From Myrica gale (lineage: Eukaryota > Streptophyta > Magnoliopsida > Fagales > Myricaceae): DNA of 64,000 bases. The position numbers and the translations under genes were made by a program. Positions 46,509 to 58,800 of this stretch are shown in pieces. Each line of letters begins with the position of its first letter. Within the stretch, counting starts at the first letter, position 1. The notes beneath the pieces were generated by a model. That model was not told where the DNA came from. It saw only the letters and a list, made by a program, of their open reading frames with translations, and made no database searches. The stretch spans positions 14,143,501 to 14,207,500 of the forward strand of contig OZ005605.1 in NCBI GenBank assembly GCA_963930655.1. Reading direction: 5' to 3'.

Positions 46509-49500
46509 TTAGAAATCATGGCCAGAAACGTAACGGTAGTAATCCAGATGCCAACCTTCAGCAACAGAATTAGAGAACTCCAAACCATCATCCTCGTATA
46601 GTAAACGCGCCCCACACTCTTTCACCTCCACAATTGAGTGGTCTGCGTGTTGTTCCAGGAAGCATGGTGCAATTGAAGCCTTAATGTAGCTCCATCCATC
46701 CGAATTTTTTGAGCGTTCCAAAAACCACTCAAACGGTACAACCACCCAGAATCCAATTGGCCCAACAGAAGCGACATCAGGCGTCTCAAGTAGTAAGAAA
46801 TCTTCTTGACGACCTTTGTCGCTCTCAATATCACAAGTAAACTTTTGATAGACGGGAACGTTGGATTCAAGAATCCAAGAATTGCATTCCTCATGCTTTT
46901 GGGACTCATAAACAATGAACAAAGCATAGCCAATCCACTTCCTATTACCATCCCAATTGTGCACCCCAAGCGTTACAGAGGAGCCACTACTCCTAGTGTT
47001 GAACCAGTCGGGTATTCCATGTGCCAAAGAAGAGCCAAGTACTCGTTGGAAACGCCTACCATTTCCCTGTAAAAAGAAAACAAAATCAAAGAAAGATGTT
47101 ATTTTAAGGCATTTTAAATGACACTCGCCCCGGCAAACGTTTTGATGACTTTTTGTTTAAATTTTAACCGCAATCTACGTTCTAGCCTGTATACTTTTTT
47201 ACAAAAGAAGAGAGAGAGAGAGAGAGAAACAGAGACTCACTTCAAAGCCTGTATACTCATCCAAAGTACGTTCTAGCTCGAAGTATACCATACGAACCTC
47301 ACGTCTGTTGTCACCAAAATTGATACAACAGGCATCTAAAATATCTCTTCCTGACCAAAAGTTGAAAGATGACACATTGATGCTCTCTGAGCTTCCTTTT
47401 GACAAGGAAAAATCGGAGAAGCACGAATACCTTGATTCTAGCGACAACTCCTTATATCCCCTGACTATTAATCTTTTGATGTTCTTCGGAAATAGACTAG
47501 GGGATGGCAATTGTGTTATAGCACTTCCATCTATGTCGCATTCCTCCAGACATTCCATGACACTGAGGTCTGGAAATTTCTCAATGCTTGTGCAACCCGA
47601 TAAATACAGACCATGAAGAGATGACAAACCACAGATAACGCTTGGAAGAACCGAAAGATTTTTGCAGTCTTTTAAAGACAACTCAGAAAGCCGAGATAAA
47701 TTCTGAAATGAAGATGGTAGTTCTTTTATTCCAGTCCCGTCCAACCAAAGATGCTCCAAAGATGTCATGTTTCCCACAATATCTGGAAACTTCTGCAATC
47801 TTGAACAATGACGAAGATCAATCAATTTAATAGATTCCATGTTGATCTCGTCTGGAAGGCTTTCAAGACGGTTGCAGTGGCTTAGAATCAATTCTTTAAG
47901 CTGCTTGTGGACTCCGATATGGGGATGGACCTTGGACAAACCTGTACAACCTTCGAGATTTAGTCTCTCGAGATTTGGAGCTCCACGTAAGTCCGGTATC
48001 TCTACCAAATTTTCAGACCATCTCAGGTCAATGCCTTTTAAATTGCCCAACCTCTGTTACATACAAATAAGTAATTGAACAAGATTAAGAACAAAGGAAC
48101 TAATTTAGAAACAATAAGAACGGAAGAGCAATACTAAAATTTTCACTCGTAAAAAAAGCTTACCTTACTTCCTTTCCACAATTTTTTGATGCTGCTGTGA
48201 GGCATGCTGAGTTTATAAAGATTATCTAGTTGGAGAGTGGTCGGCAAGGATCTCCGAGGATATTCACAGAATTCCATGATGCGTAATTTATTGGTTGACA
48301 AGGATTCTAAAGGATCTCCTGACCATTTCATACTTGTCCTTAACATGTCATGATAAGCTTCAGAAAAGTTTCTTACGATACTTAAGTTTCCAATCTTAAG
48401 TATTCTCAATTTTGTCATCCTTGAGAAGGCTTTAGCATTCAATTGTTCCTCTTTCAGAAGAGGTAAGTTTAAGAGTATACCTTCAACGGCATTTGTACCC
48501 TGATAATCAAGAATTTTCATAAATTCAGTGACGCAGTGCAAATATTTGACAAATATTTAATCAAAACAATTTAGTATGAAAATTTACTTCTCTAATTGAT
48601 TCACTTACATCATTATTTTTCAAAATGTGAAGAACATCATCTTGATGCCATAATCTACTACGCCTGCCAGGTTCTTCAGGGGATTCACGACGAACTATTT
48701 CCCGACCCATTTCTTGTAGCAAATCATGCATGATCAATCTTTCACTTGCGATGGATATAAGAGACTTCTCTCTAAGAACACTAATGTTGATGCGTGGATA
48801 GTAACCAAAACTTTCAAGTATATTGTATAGTAAGCTATCTAGAAGCTCTCCATGAAAGAAACAAGCAATATCCAAAAACAATTTCTTCTGCGAGTCTTTT
48901 AGACCATCAAAACTTATTTGAAGAATATCCAAAATTTTCCTATTAGGACATGCTTGTAGTTCATCCCTTGCACTTTTCCATGCATCTTTTGTTCTACCAA
49001 ACAAGGAGGAGCCTAAAACTTTAAGAGCTAAAGGAAGTCCTCCAGCATAATCAACAAAGCTCTTAGACAAATCCCTATAGTTTTCTTCAGGAAAAGGCTT
49101 TTTGAAAGCTGATAAGCTAAAAAGTTGTAAAGCTTCATTATCATTCAACCCTTTAACCTCATAGAGATATGTATCATTCCCTCCATGACTTTTAATCAAA
49201 TGACTATCTCTACTTGTAAAAATAATTCTACTCCCTGGACCAAACCAATCATGGCCCCCTGCTAACGCTTCTAGCTGTTCTTCTCTATCCACATCATCGA
49301 TGACAATAAGCACCATTCTATTCTGTAGTCTATTACCGATCATTTTGATTCCTTGATGAACATTCGATATCTGTATTTCAGTTTCCTGGAGAATTTGAGA
49401 AAGAAGTTGTTTTTGCAAAGAAACTAGACCTGGATTTCCAATTTCTTCTCTAGCAGAAGCAATAAAACTTCTACCTTCAAAATGGTTAGAAACTCTATCG

Positions 49501-51208
49501 TAAATAACTTCTGATAGAGTTGTCTTACCAACTCCACCCATTCCATGAATCCCAATGAAACGAACATCATTCAATCCAACACCAAGCAAGTTCATCATTT
49601 CTTGCACATGTGAGTCTATTCCAACAAGTTTCTTGTAAGTGACTGATAATCTATGGTGCAACCGATTAAATATAGTTTCTGTGATTTTCTCAATAACACT
49701 TGATTCGTACCTGCAAGATGAAAAGATACGAGACATTGATAATCATATAGATATAAAATGCTTAAGAACAAACAGTATTGTTTAGCCTTCTCTGGTAGAG
49801 AAAGGGAAACTGTTTAAGTATGTGGTAATTAGAAATTTATGATAATATGTTCGCAGAATTAATGAGTTTGAAAGAAACCCAGTTAATGTCTTTGGGAAGT
49901 TTTTCTAGTTTCCGACATTAATAGCCTCCTATAAAATGCACGGACAATTTTTTTTTTTCCAAAAGTTTTTGAGCAAGAAATTTTTCTCAGAATTTTACTC
50001 TGTTCCCGCTGCCAACTTAGCATCTGACAAAAAAAAAATGAAAAATGTATCGGTTTCTGGCTAAATAGGATGAGGGCCAATTTTAGGAGTTTAGGGAAAC
50101 TCGTTCGTAGCGACGCGGCGCTGTGGTGGTTAGGTACCCCCAAAGACATCGCAGTACACTGAGGAGTAACAAAGCCAAAATTCGAAAAAAAGTATTCGAG
50201 GGTTAACATGTAAAAAAGAGAAAAAGTATTAAAAAATCTTTGTTTTCACTAAAAGAAAAAATATTTATTTCATACAGATTTTTGAGATAGGAGTAGCTTT
50301 GTCCCTGTTGAGAAGCATCGCACTGGGATAGTACGGGTGGCTGGAAAAGCTTGTGAGGAGCTTGCAACCCTCCTAGCCCCCGTAGATTTGCCGGGAGCCC
50401 CATGAGGGAACTTGGGTTGCACAACAAGTTGGACGCGTTCCCCGCAAGGAAGGGAATCGGTTCAGCGGTGCTCCACTATATATATATATATATCCTTTTT
50501 AAATTAACTCTTAATTCTACGTACTCCCTTTTACGAAAATTCATAAAACGAATCATAAACAATCTTTTAGCTGAAAAACTAAATTTGGAAAACAAAAAAA
50601 CTGTATCCGAATATCACCATATGATGTACTCATCGTGGAAGATATAAATAGACTAAATGTTACCGATCTTGTAGATCCCATCCCGAGGTACAGGCCACTT
50701 TTGTTAAAGCATCCTTCCAAGTTTGTATATGCTCCTTGTCAACTTCTGGGTCTTTTTCATGCTTATCAAAAGCTTTTGCAAGAGTACTCGTTTGTTCTCT
50801 TACAGTAGAGGGAAGCACGTGGTAGAAAACGGGCAAAATTGTGTCCTTCTCGCCCATGTATTTGAAGATCTCAACGAGTTCCATCAAGCACCATTTTGAA
50901 GAAGCGTAGTTCGGGGAGATAATAACTATGGCATATATAGATTCTTGTATTGCTTTCAAGAGCTCTGGAGCAATGCATTTTCCTCGCTGGAGTTTTTCAT
51001 CATCCCTAAAGGTGAGAATACTTTTCCGTTTCAAAGCAGCATATAGATGGTCTGTAAAACTCTTGCGAGTATCTTTGCCATAGAAACTGAGGAAAACTTC
51101 ATACTTCCAGCTAGATGTTGACGCAGAAGAAGATAAGGAAGTTCTTTTTCTTTTTCTTTCATTTTCTGAACAATATGACGAGGGTCCGTGAGTGGTCATG
51201 GATTCCAT
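46509..51208 (-). CDS. TIR-NBS-LRR (TNL) disease-resistance-type protein, 1117 residues
   Basis: Minus-strand exons 51208-50664, 49710-48609, 48499-48164, 48053-47241 and 47066-46509 join in frame to 1117 codons plus stop. The first in-frame ATG is 51208; the open frame before it only starts at TTG. The TIR domain (about 35-175) has VFLSFYGKDTRKSFTDHLY, the putative NADase Glu at 110 (WCLMEL), and an N-terminal basic patch. NB-ARC follows: P-loop GMGGVGKTT (K244), kinase-2 LIVIDDVD, GSRIIFTSRD, GGLPLALKVLG, and MHD in LIMHDLLQEMGREIVRRE. About 12 LRRs lie in exons 3-4; exon 5 is a C-JID (HGIPDWFN, GSSVTLGVHNW) used for ligand contact in Roq1/RPP1-type receptors. It should be a cytosolic or nuclear immune receptor signalling through EDS1. 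Usual FRGEDTR is FYGKDTR here. The effector recognised is unknown. Confidence 0.93.
47204..47227 (-). repeat. CT/AG microsatellite in TNL intron 4
   Basis: A run of AG dinucleotides (plus strand) lies just inside the donor site of intron 4. It is polypyrimidine on the coding strand. Confidence 0.85.
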
Positions 51209-51300
51209 GAGACTTAGCAACAGTATGATTAGGGCAGGGCAAGAATAGTTTGCAGACTCAGGGAATATTGGGAAGAAAAACCAACTGGGTGGGGTTTTTA

Positions 51301-51310
51301 ACTTATAAGG
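51301..51310 (-). promoter_or_regulatory. Possible TATA box of the TNL gene
   Basis: On the minus strand CTTATAAGTT lies about 95 bases upstream of the first ATG. Position and composition fit a TATA element, but no transcript start is known. Confidence 0.35.
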
Positions 51311-51349
51311 AGATGCAAGCGATTCCGTCCTTTCCGCGTGGTGGAGAAG

Positions 51350-51815
51350 ACGAGAGCATTAAGGAACTTCCAGATTGTGGTGGGATGGTTAGGCATCCTG
51401 TTTAATGTTTTTAATCAAAAATGTTCTTCACCTACCTTTTTGAAATGGACTTAAACCTAACTTTCTAGTACTCAAAGCATATGTCATTTTCTACACCTAG
51501 CTAATTATAATGTAACCCAAACATTATGCATCTTATCTCTATGAGAAGTCTTTTTATAATTTTTTTTCTCTCTTCCTTTTTTTTTCACCCTCTTATGTTT
51601 TATTTAAATCAAGGGACCCGTCCAGATAGTCGGTGTTCTTGGACCCATGTGTGTGTGATTTGTGGTTTGAATTTTCAAGAGGTATATTGCTCTACAAAAA
51701 CTATTTATTACTTTAAAGTTTCTAGAACTCTTCCACCACATGAGTAGATAGAAAATATGCTTACCACAACAACAAAAGCAAAAAACTTGTACCTTGTAAT
51801 GTTAATCAGTCTATA
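51350..51815. other. TNL upstream region
   Basis: AT-rich promoter-side sequence. The short open frame at 51526-51747 has no recognisable domain. Confidence 0.4.
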
Positions 51816-51817
51816 GG

Positions 51818-51975
51818 TAGGGCTGTTTAGTGAATTGAAATTTTCCGATTCTCTCACCACTGGTGCTAGTAACAGTATCAGAAATCAGGTTCCTGCACTT
51901 AACGGTAGTGATATCAGTGGTTAATATTTGGAAATCGACCCATCCGTTAGCGGTGACGGTTTGAACAACCCTAAC
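51818..51975. mobile_element. Short hAT-type MITE or solo ends
   Basis: It begins TAGGGCTGTTTAG and ends GTTTGAACAACCCTA, imperfect inverted termini of hAT type. Inside is GGTTAATATTTGGAAATCGA, shared with 52530-52560. The eight-base duplication is not clear. Confidence 0.5.
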
Positions 51976-52474
51976 ATAAATAATAGCCACAAGTTTTATT
52001 TCTTTAACACGTAAGCTATGTAAATATAAATCCCTAACCTTTCATTTTATCAAATCTTATTGAAAGAAGTTTTAATACTTAAGGAATACTCTACAACCAT
52101 AAAACGACCTATTTGGGAAGATAATAAAGTACTTTGATGAACTCTAGAAATTAATTAAATCTCAATTCAGCTGGTGCTTTGTAATGACTAAAGATTTGAC
52201 AATTGGATAGTTTCATACAATATTTGACGCTATTAATATTCAAATAAATATTAATGTTGATTGCAAATAAATATTGGTCTTTTAAGATGTTCTCTAATTG
52301 TATTGATTATGGATTTTATTGCTTTATATCATGCTAGCTTTTAATATGTCCCTAATTTTATTGATTTTGGATGTATTTAGTTTATATTTTATTGATATGA
52401 GCTCAATGGACCAAAAAGAAAGAAGAAAAAAATTGGACCGAATGCGTAAAAGGCATAAGAAATAGCTCAATATA

Positions 52475-52612
52475 AAAGTCGGTAACCGGGAACCGCTATC
52501 GCACGTAACGACAGTGGTAGCAGTGGCCAATATTTGGAAATCAGCCCATCCGGTGGCGGTAGCAGTTATTGCCACAACCGGCACTGCTACCAAGTTTGAA
52601 CAACCCTACTTC
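52475..52612. mobile_element. Second hAT-type end, related to 51818-51975
   Basis: It shares CAATATTTGGAAATC and a GTTTGAACAACCCTA terminus with the copy 640 bases upstream, and has CCGGTGGCGGTAGC-like GC-rich motifs. The left terminus is not found, so it may be truncated, or the two may be ends of one larger element. Confidence 0.45.
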
Positions 52613-53215
52613 ACTGGGGTCTATAAAAGATAAAGTACGCACCCGTAACACTACATGTTGATTACTAGCTCTCCTATCATTATTTTATCCTTAGATCAAT
52701 AATCTCTGATTTAGGCATCAGAGGCTCCACTCGAGTGCCACCACAATTCTCATTTACAGATTGATTGAGCTAGAATATTGCAAGGTTAGTATATATAAAA
52801 TTAATATTATATTAATTATTTAGTATTTTAAACATTAGTTTTAAATAAAAAATGGTTAAGAGGCATCCACGTTGTTCATTTTATTGTTAAATTTCTATGA
52901 CTTATATTTAATTTATTGCATATACCATTTTTTACATCTTTAACTTGCCTATACTAAGTCATACCGTGTCCACACATTTTAAAATCATTATTTTTATTAT
53001 TTGCACTATGATTATTAACATGTAATTATTTTAAGAATTTAATTTCATGCCATTAACTAATTGCTTATTTTTGTGAGGATAGTAAAATTAATTACTTTCT
53101 AAATTAGTAGAAGATAACTAACAGTCTACTGACATATATATCAACGTAAAAGAGCATCTGAAAAATGTTAAGAGCATTTGAGACTCATTAATAGCAATTC
53201 TGTAGTCAGACACAT
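52613..53215. other. AT-rich spacer, nothing recognised
   Basis: No gene, repeat or terminus recognised. Confidence 0.5.
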
Positions 53216-53216
53216 T

Positions 53217-53404
53217 TAGGTGTTGTTTGAGTGTAGATTTTGAGTATTGAGGTTTGTAAAATATTATTGTTTATGAAAAAGTAAAAATATTTTATAAGAG
53301 TTGGTAAAAAAATAAAGAAATAGAAATTTTTAATAAATATTATAATAATAATAAAAATTTTGATAAATTTTTTAATATTAACCCCAAGAGCTCAAACAAG
53401 TCCT
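53217..53404. mobile_element. Degenerate MITE, PIF/Harbinger-like
   Basis: The left end TTAGGTGTTGTTTGAGTGTAG and right end GAGCTCAAACAAGTCCTTAA are imperfect inverted repeats similar to those of the MITE at 44421-44614. The body is AT-rich. Confidence 0.45.
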
Positions 53405-54330
53405 TAATCTAACAAACCCTGTATCTTTTTCTCATTCCTCCAATCCTACCCCTCTTTTTATTATCCTAGCCGCACGCTTCAAAATCTCTCTCCCATCTTA
53501 CCTTTTCCCTTTCATCTTCTCTCACCTCTTGCTTGTCTCATTTTTGGCCTAATACCCTGTTCTCTATTCCCTTTAACTCTCTCTCTCTCTCCCTTTTAAC
53601 TTTTTCTTCACTTTTTTAGCCGACCATCCAATTCTCTCTCCCTCTCACCTTTTTCTTCGCCCTTCTCTTTCTTCTTGTCTTCGCCGACACTCACTTCTCT
53701 CCCTCACCTTCTCACTTTTCTTTTTCTCCTCTCTCCACTTCGTTGCTCTTTTCTTCATTTTTTTATGATGGCTTCAACATTAAGTTTTATTTTCAAGTTT
53801 AAGATTATTTTCTTTATGCTTATTAATTTGTTATCTTGTTCAAGTCATAGGATTTAGAATTATATTTATTGCTCTTTAATTTTTTTTTAACTTCTATTTC
53901 GCTTTAAGATTATATTTTTATTATTTTTCCCTTTAACTTGAATTTTTATTTCATGTCATTTAATTTCTATCATATACTTATTATCATTTACTTTTCGTTA
54001 TTTAATTTTCATCATTTACTTATTATTTTTTATTTGTCTTCATTTATTTAAATTCACATTACATTCTTAGTTTATATTTTGTGTTGAACACGTGAATTTA
54101 ACTTTGTAGGAATGTTTTGATCAAGAGCGGAAATTGTAAATTCTATTAAGTAGTAAAGTTAGTTTAGACTTTTGAAGATTATTGATAGTCTGCCTAAGGG
54201 AAACCATATCGTTTTTTATGGATCTTTTGCTGGCAAGTAGTGTATTTATTTTTTTCATGTTCATTAGCTAACAAATCTTGAACATATGAATGTGATATCA
54301 ACATCTTCATAATGATTTTGACCTGGATTA
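53405..54330 (+). repeat. Pyrimidine-rich low-complexity tract and AT-rich flank
   Basis: Long CT-rich stretch with CTCTCTCTCT runs near 53577-53590 and many TTTTCTTC motifs to about 53760, followed by AT-rich DNA. The open frame at 53675-53857 is a product of this composition. Confidence 0.6.
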
Positions 54331-54334
54331 CCAA

Positions 54335-54473
54335 CGTTATGTGGTCCTCAGGATGATTAAGGGGACAAAGGCCATTGTCTACCGACATCATAAGTGCCAC
54401 CTCCACGAGTATTATTTGAAGTGGGTTAGCAAAGAGGAAGTGTGCGATTTATTCTCTAGTGAAGAGTTTAAGG
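54335..54473 (+). pseudogene. Ptta/En-Spm (transposase_24-like) fragment
   Basis: One open stretch encodes DYQRYVVLRMIKGTKAIVYR, then HHKCHLHEYYLKWVSKEEV, ending FSSEEFK before GTATGT, an apparent donor site. It aligns with ECPEVVRTVQGTVATTYQQH and LHEHYQKYP of the pseudogene at 3910-5260. No other part of the family is found nearby. Confidence 0.5.
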
Positions 54474-55850
54474 TATGTAAACTATTCGATTTATTTTATT
54501 TTTGTTATCCTTTTTAATTATATATTTCTATATTTTGTTGTAGTGATTTTTCTTTTATATATAATTTTAAACAAAAAGTAATTTTTGGCAATAAATAATG
54601 ATCTTATTCTCACGTAAGTTTTAGGCAATAAAAATGAGAATGAAATCGGCCTTTCAAAGGAAAAAAACTTTTAGGTTTAATAACACAAATTTCTAATTCC
54701 TTTCATTACAAGAACTATAAAGATTTTATTTAGAGAGTGGAAATGACTAATATCATCAGATTGCAGAGACCGGTAAAAGAGATGCATATCTGGTAATTAT
54801 AATCTCTTTCTTATTTCTACCTTTAATTTCTTTTCCATGACAACTAGGACCACTTGAATGTCCGTCCATAATTTGGATGTCATGTGACACTTTAATTTCT
54901 ACTAATTTGCCCATCGAGCTGCTTCCTCCGTTTACACTTTTTAGTCATGATCAGATTGCATAGGGGATGACCTCGACTTCTTCTTCCTGATCTCACTCTT
55001 TCTATACCAAATGCTAGAAACCTCCGACCTGTTGGGAATGCACAACTCACATTATGGATGCCATGCACCCAGGTACGGAGAACGTAGAATGGTAGTTGGG
55101 TGAGCTTGACTTGAATGTCCATCCATTGGGATATTGTGTGAAATCGTGACCCCTCCCACTAGACTTGTATAAGTGTTTTCTACGAAATTGGCACATCAGA
55201 TTGCGAAGTGGTTGACCTTGACTTGGGATATTTGGCAAAAAGTGGAAGACCTTGTTTTAAAGGGGACGACCTTTACTTGAATGACTCCATCCCGTGTAAG
55301 TTAAGCGTTGTTCCCTCCCTTCTATAAGTTTTCTTTTCCATGTACCGTGTTCGTAGGGATAGGTAGGATGACGAGACAATTAGTTTTCAACAAGATTTGT
55401 CAATTACGTCCTGATCAAGCTAGTTAGACCACTTCGCCCAGCTGATCCTCAGGATTTCTGAAAGATATATGAGGCACGAAATAATATTTAGATTTCTGTT
55501 TGCAGGCCCAGTTAAAACAAACTAACACTAGAATTTGAATGTGCTGCGTGTATTCAATGTAGTGGTTGGTAATTCTTAAGGGTTGATCTAGTGGTCTAGG
55601 TTTGAGATTCAGGATCTGCTCCATTTAAGGTCTTAAGTTCGAAACTTCTCATGTGTTACCCATATATCTTTAATTGACGCCATCTACAGCGTGTTTGTAA
55701 CCTAATATATAGTTACCAGATTTGTGTGAGATGAGAGACTGCACAAACTCACAAATTAGCTGCAGCTAAGCCCGGATACTCTTGTCATCCAAAACAAATC
55801 TCATGGTTGGTAAAAACACAAAAAAAGGATGTTAGATACTTTACGAATAA
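54474..55850. other. Intergenic, no supportable gene
   Basis: Repeated phrases such as CTTGAATGTCCATCCAT (near 54853, 55112 and 55278 in variants) hint at an old repeated unit, but no element ends or coding region are supported. Confidence 0.4.
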
Positions 55851-55854
55851 GATT

Positions 55855-56165
55855 AACTTTTGGGAAAACATAACTTTGAGCCATTTAACTATAAATACAA
55901 TTTCAAATAGGGGTCTAAACTACAATCTTTGACACATTGACCCACGAACTACCAAATTTCACCAATTTGCACCCCAAATAAGATCCAACATTCAAACTCA
56001 TGCCACGTGCGTTGTGAATGAGCCACGTGACACGATTTTATTTCAGGGCACAATTTGATTAATTATGGAAGTTGGAGGATTCAATGTGTCACGATTGATA
56101 GTTTAGACTTCTATTTGAAATTGCTTTGGTAGTTAGAGGGTTCAAAGAGATTTTTTCCCTTAACA
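55855..56165. mobile_element. Long-TIR MITE
   Basis: The left ACAATTTCAAATAGGGGTCT and right AGACTTCTATTTGAAATTGC are inverted counterparts within about 100-base terminal repeats. The centre contains two CACGTG-type motifs, one on each arm. The middle has no open frame. Confidence 0.7.
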
Positions 56166-56985
56166 TTTTTTAGAGACATTAATCTTCTCCTCACACGTAA
56201 AAAAAACTTTTCATACTACTTTCAATTAGGGGCCGGAAATGACGCATATATATAATTGACATGAAATTGCAACAAGGTAGAGGACCTAATTGACTTGAAT
56301 CTCCATCAATAAATAACATATCTAATATTTCTTAAAGAAGTTGTAGCATTTGTCCAACGTTAACTATATATCGGCAAATGGGAACCATAATGCCAATTAG
56401 GAATTGTCTGTTTCGATCCTTCGTAATTACCTATACTTGAGTTACACTTGAAAAAAAAAACATGATATGTTTAAACCGAAATCAGTCTTTAGGACCATAT
56501 AGAGTAGAATGCTAATCTTCACAATTTATTAATTGGCAAATTTCCATCCATAATTAATAGAATAGACCTCATTGTTCTAATTAACTCTTACATATATAAA
56601 TGTGCTTCAACCAAGTCTTACGTGGGAGCAAACCATATTAATTACTTTTGTTAGAAAAGAAGGGATATGTCTGCATTCACGAGATTGCAACGAGTATCAG
56701 TTTGACCTGAGTACGAAAGTATCTACCAATTTGTATATGGTTTGATACTTTATTTATTTTTAAGATATATATACTTTTCATACATCAACTATCACAAGTT
56801 CAACATATTGCATCCAAAATTACCAAAAGCCTTGGCTACTTAGGGACATCCCTTTAGTTTTTCTTAGAGAATGAAATTCAGAATTAGATTTTCGTCTTAT
56901 TGTAGGTCGGTCATCTATTCAATGTAGAATTTCATCTCTAGTTTGGTTTCTGGTATCGGTTTCAGTTCCTTTGTTCAAATCAATC
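56166..56985. other. Intergenic, nothing recognised
   Basis: AT-rich sequence with no supported gene or repeat. Confidence 0.5.
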
Positions 56986-56989
56986 TCTT

Positions 56990-57295
56990 TGATATATTGC
57001 ACCCTTTAACTATCAATTTTAGACATTTTGCATCATTTGTCAATTTTTAGACTAAAATAACGATAATGTCACTGACCCATCTTGTATATGTTAAAGATAT
57101 TGTTGTCAATTTATTAAATTGTCGGGGGTATTATTGTTAGATGGAGGTGATAGATTATCTAATATTGGTAGTTGGATGGTGAAATGTGTCAAAGTGGGCA
57201 GTTTAGGGTGTAAAATTGTCTAATTTTAATAGTTGAAAGTGAAATGTGTCAAAATTGGTCGTTTAGAGTGTAATATATCAAAAAATTGATAATTG
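56990..57295. mobile_element. MITE with inverted ends
   Basis: The left GATATATTGCACCCTTTAAC and right TTTAGAGTGTAATATATC are imperfect inverted ends, with TTTTAGACATTTTGCA and TGAAATGTGTCAAAATT further inside. A third, internal arm near 57200-57225 suggests a tandem partial duplication of the right end. Confidence 0.6.
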
Positions 57296-57299
57296 ATAG

Positions 57300-58465
57300 T
57301 TGAAAAGGTAAAGATCACTTTGGTCCCCCATGGAGAACAGTACAAATCACACCTATATTTTGTGTGCAATAATTCAACACACGCGAATGTGAATGAATTG
57401 TTGGAGCTGGATCCTATGATTCATGGTAGCAATAATTTCTTATATATACTAATAAATAACAATAAATGAATCTAACAACCGAACGCTTTGTTGTCTCTAT
57501 TTTTGCCTTTGACAACCCAATAGAAAAAGGTTAGAAAGCCTATGGATTCTCGTGTCTTCTAGAGAGAGCGTCTGCCCTCTCTTTAGATCCCCTGCGTCAC
57601 TGCCCCCAGCCCATTTCTTTTGTCACCACGCACAGCACAACTGAGCTCAGTAGCTTCTAGCATTGTTCTGCCCACCATTTTAGAGTGGCTGCGTGTGATG
57701 ATCCATGCGCACCCACTCTCGCGTGGATCTCATGCGCCCGACTATTTTTTGAATTGCTGCTTGTGGTGGTTGATCAGTCAAGGGATTTTATGTCTTGTAC
57801 TTTGTTTTCTTTCTGTTGTTTTTAATAATTTCATTTCTTCGGGCTTTGTGGAAAGGGTTTCGTAGCAACCATTTTTTTTAGTCGACTTCCTGCGGACATG
57901 GAAATGTTGGTACTCCTCAGCTAGGCCAGATCTCTCTTGCAGTGTTTGGTTGCTTTTTTCTTCCCTTTGGTTGTGCTGGTATGGATGAGCTTCCGGGGAA
58001 GCGAGACCGCGATGCTTGCTCATCCTCTCCTTTGGCGATCGAATTCTCCGTTTGTGGTGGAGCTTGCTTTGGGTCTTTGGACCTGCTATGAAATTATGGG
58101 CCTTTTGGTCCATCTGTATGAGACCTTTATGTAAAATTTACATTTTATACATAAACTACTCATTCTTAACCTATTGCATACATTATTTATTTTTTTCTTA
58201 AAATTTGGCGAAAATTAAATTTATGTAAAATTTTAATGAACTTATTATTTCGAAAAAGAAAGATCTGTGATAGATTTTATAACGAATAAGCAGGTAACAT
58301 TATCAGAGTTCATTTATGCATAAGGTGAAACAAAAGAGAGTTAAAAAGAGTAAAAAAAAAAAGCGTGAAAACTGGAGTTCATTTAAGCTTTCAGTGGACG
58401 TTTCAGGGGCATTCGTAGTTGCCTCTAGCACGCTCTTCCCTTGGATTGGAAAGGCAGTGCAGTAG
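57300..58465. other. Intergenic, no recognised gene
   Basis: Open frames at 57620-57865 and 57937-58134 lack recognisable domains and consistent codon use. Nothing is annotated. Confidence 0.4.
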
Positions 58466-58468
58466 TAG

Positions 58469-58800
58469 GGCTGCACAAGCACACCGGTATTTTCTGGTGG
58501 CACCGATACCGGTACCGGGTTCTCGGTACCCGGCTTCACCGGTGCCGGTGCCGGTTTGGGGTGTTTTATAAAATCCGGTGATTTTTCGGGAACCGAGTTT
58601 TTTTTTTTGAATACAAAACGACCTGTTTTCTCCCCTAGCATACAGAGAGTTCTCGCTCGAACGCCGCTCGACAAGCGCTCGAGCGCTTCATACCATTTTC
58701 TTACAGAGCCTTCTCGCTCGAGCGCTTTCTTTAAAATGTTGGCTATTCGTTTATACAGCTGGTTTTTTTTTTCCTGTTGGCTATTCAGTTATATCTAACC
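58469..58800. mobile_element. hAT terminus with CCGGT subterminal palindromes
   Basis: TAGGGCTGCACAAGCAC is a typical hAT terminal inverted repeat. It is followed by clustered ACCGGTGCCGGTGCCGG-type palindromes, as at both ends of the element at 60931-62418. It may be the 3' end of the element that carries the transposase pseudogene at 59454-63116; the partner end was not seen. At 58645-58730 two CGCTCGAGCG palindromes occur. Confidence 0.6.

Noticed and set aside
51206..51220. Earlier start for the TNL at 51220
   Set aside because: The codon there is TTG; the first in-frame ATG is at 51208, giving MESMTTHG.
58303..58674. 123-codon minus-strand frame with Pro/Val repeats
   Set aside because: It arises from CCGGTACCGG-type hAT subterminal palindromes and has no domain.
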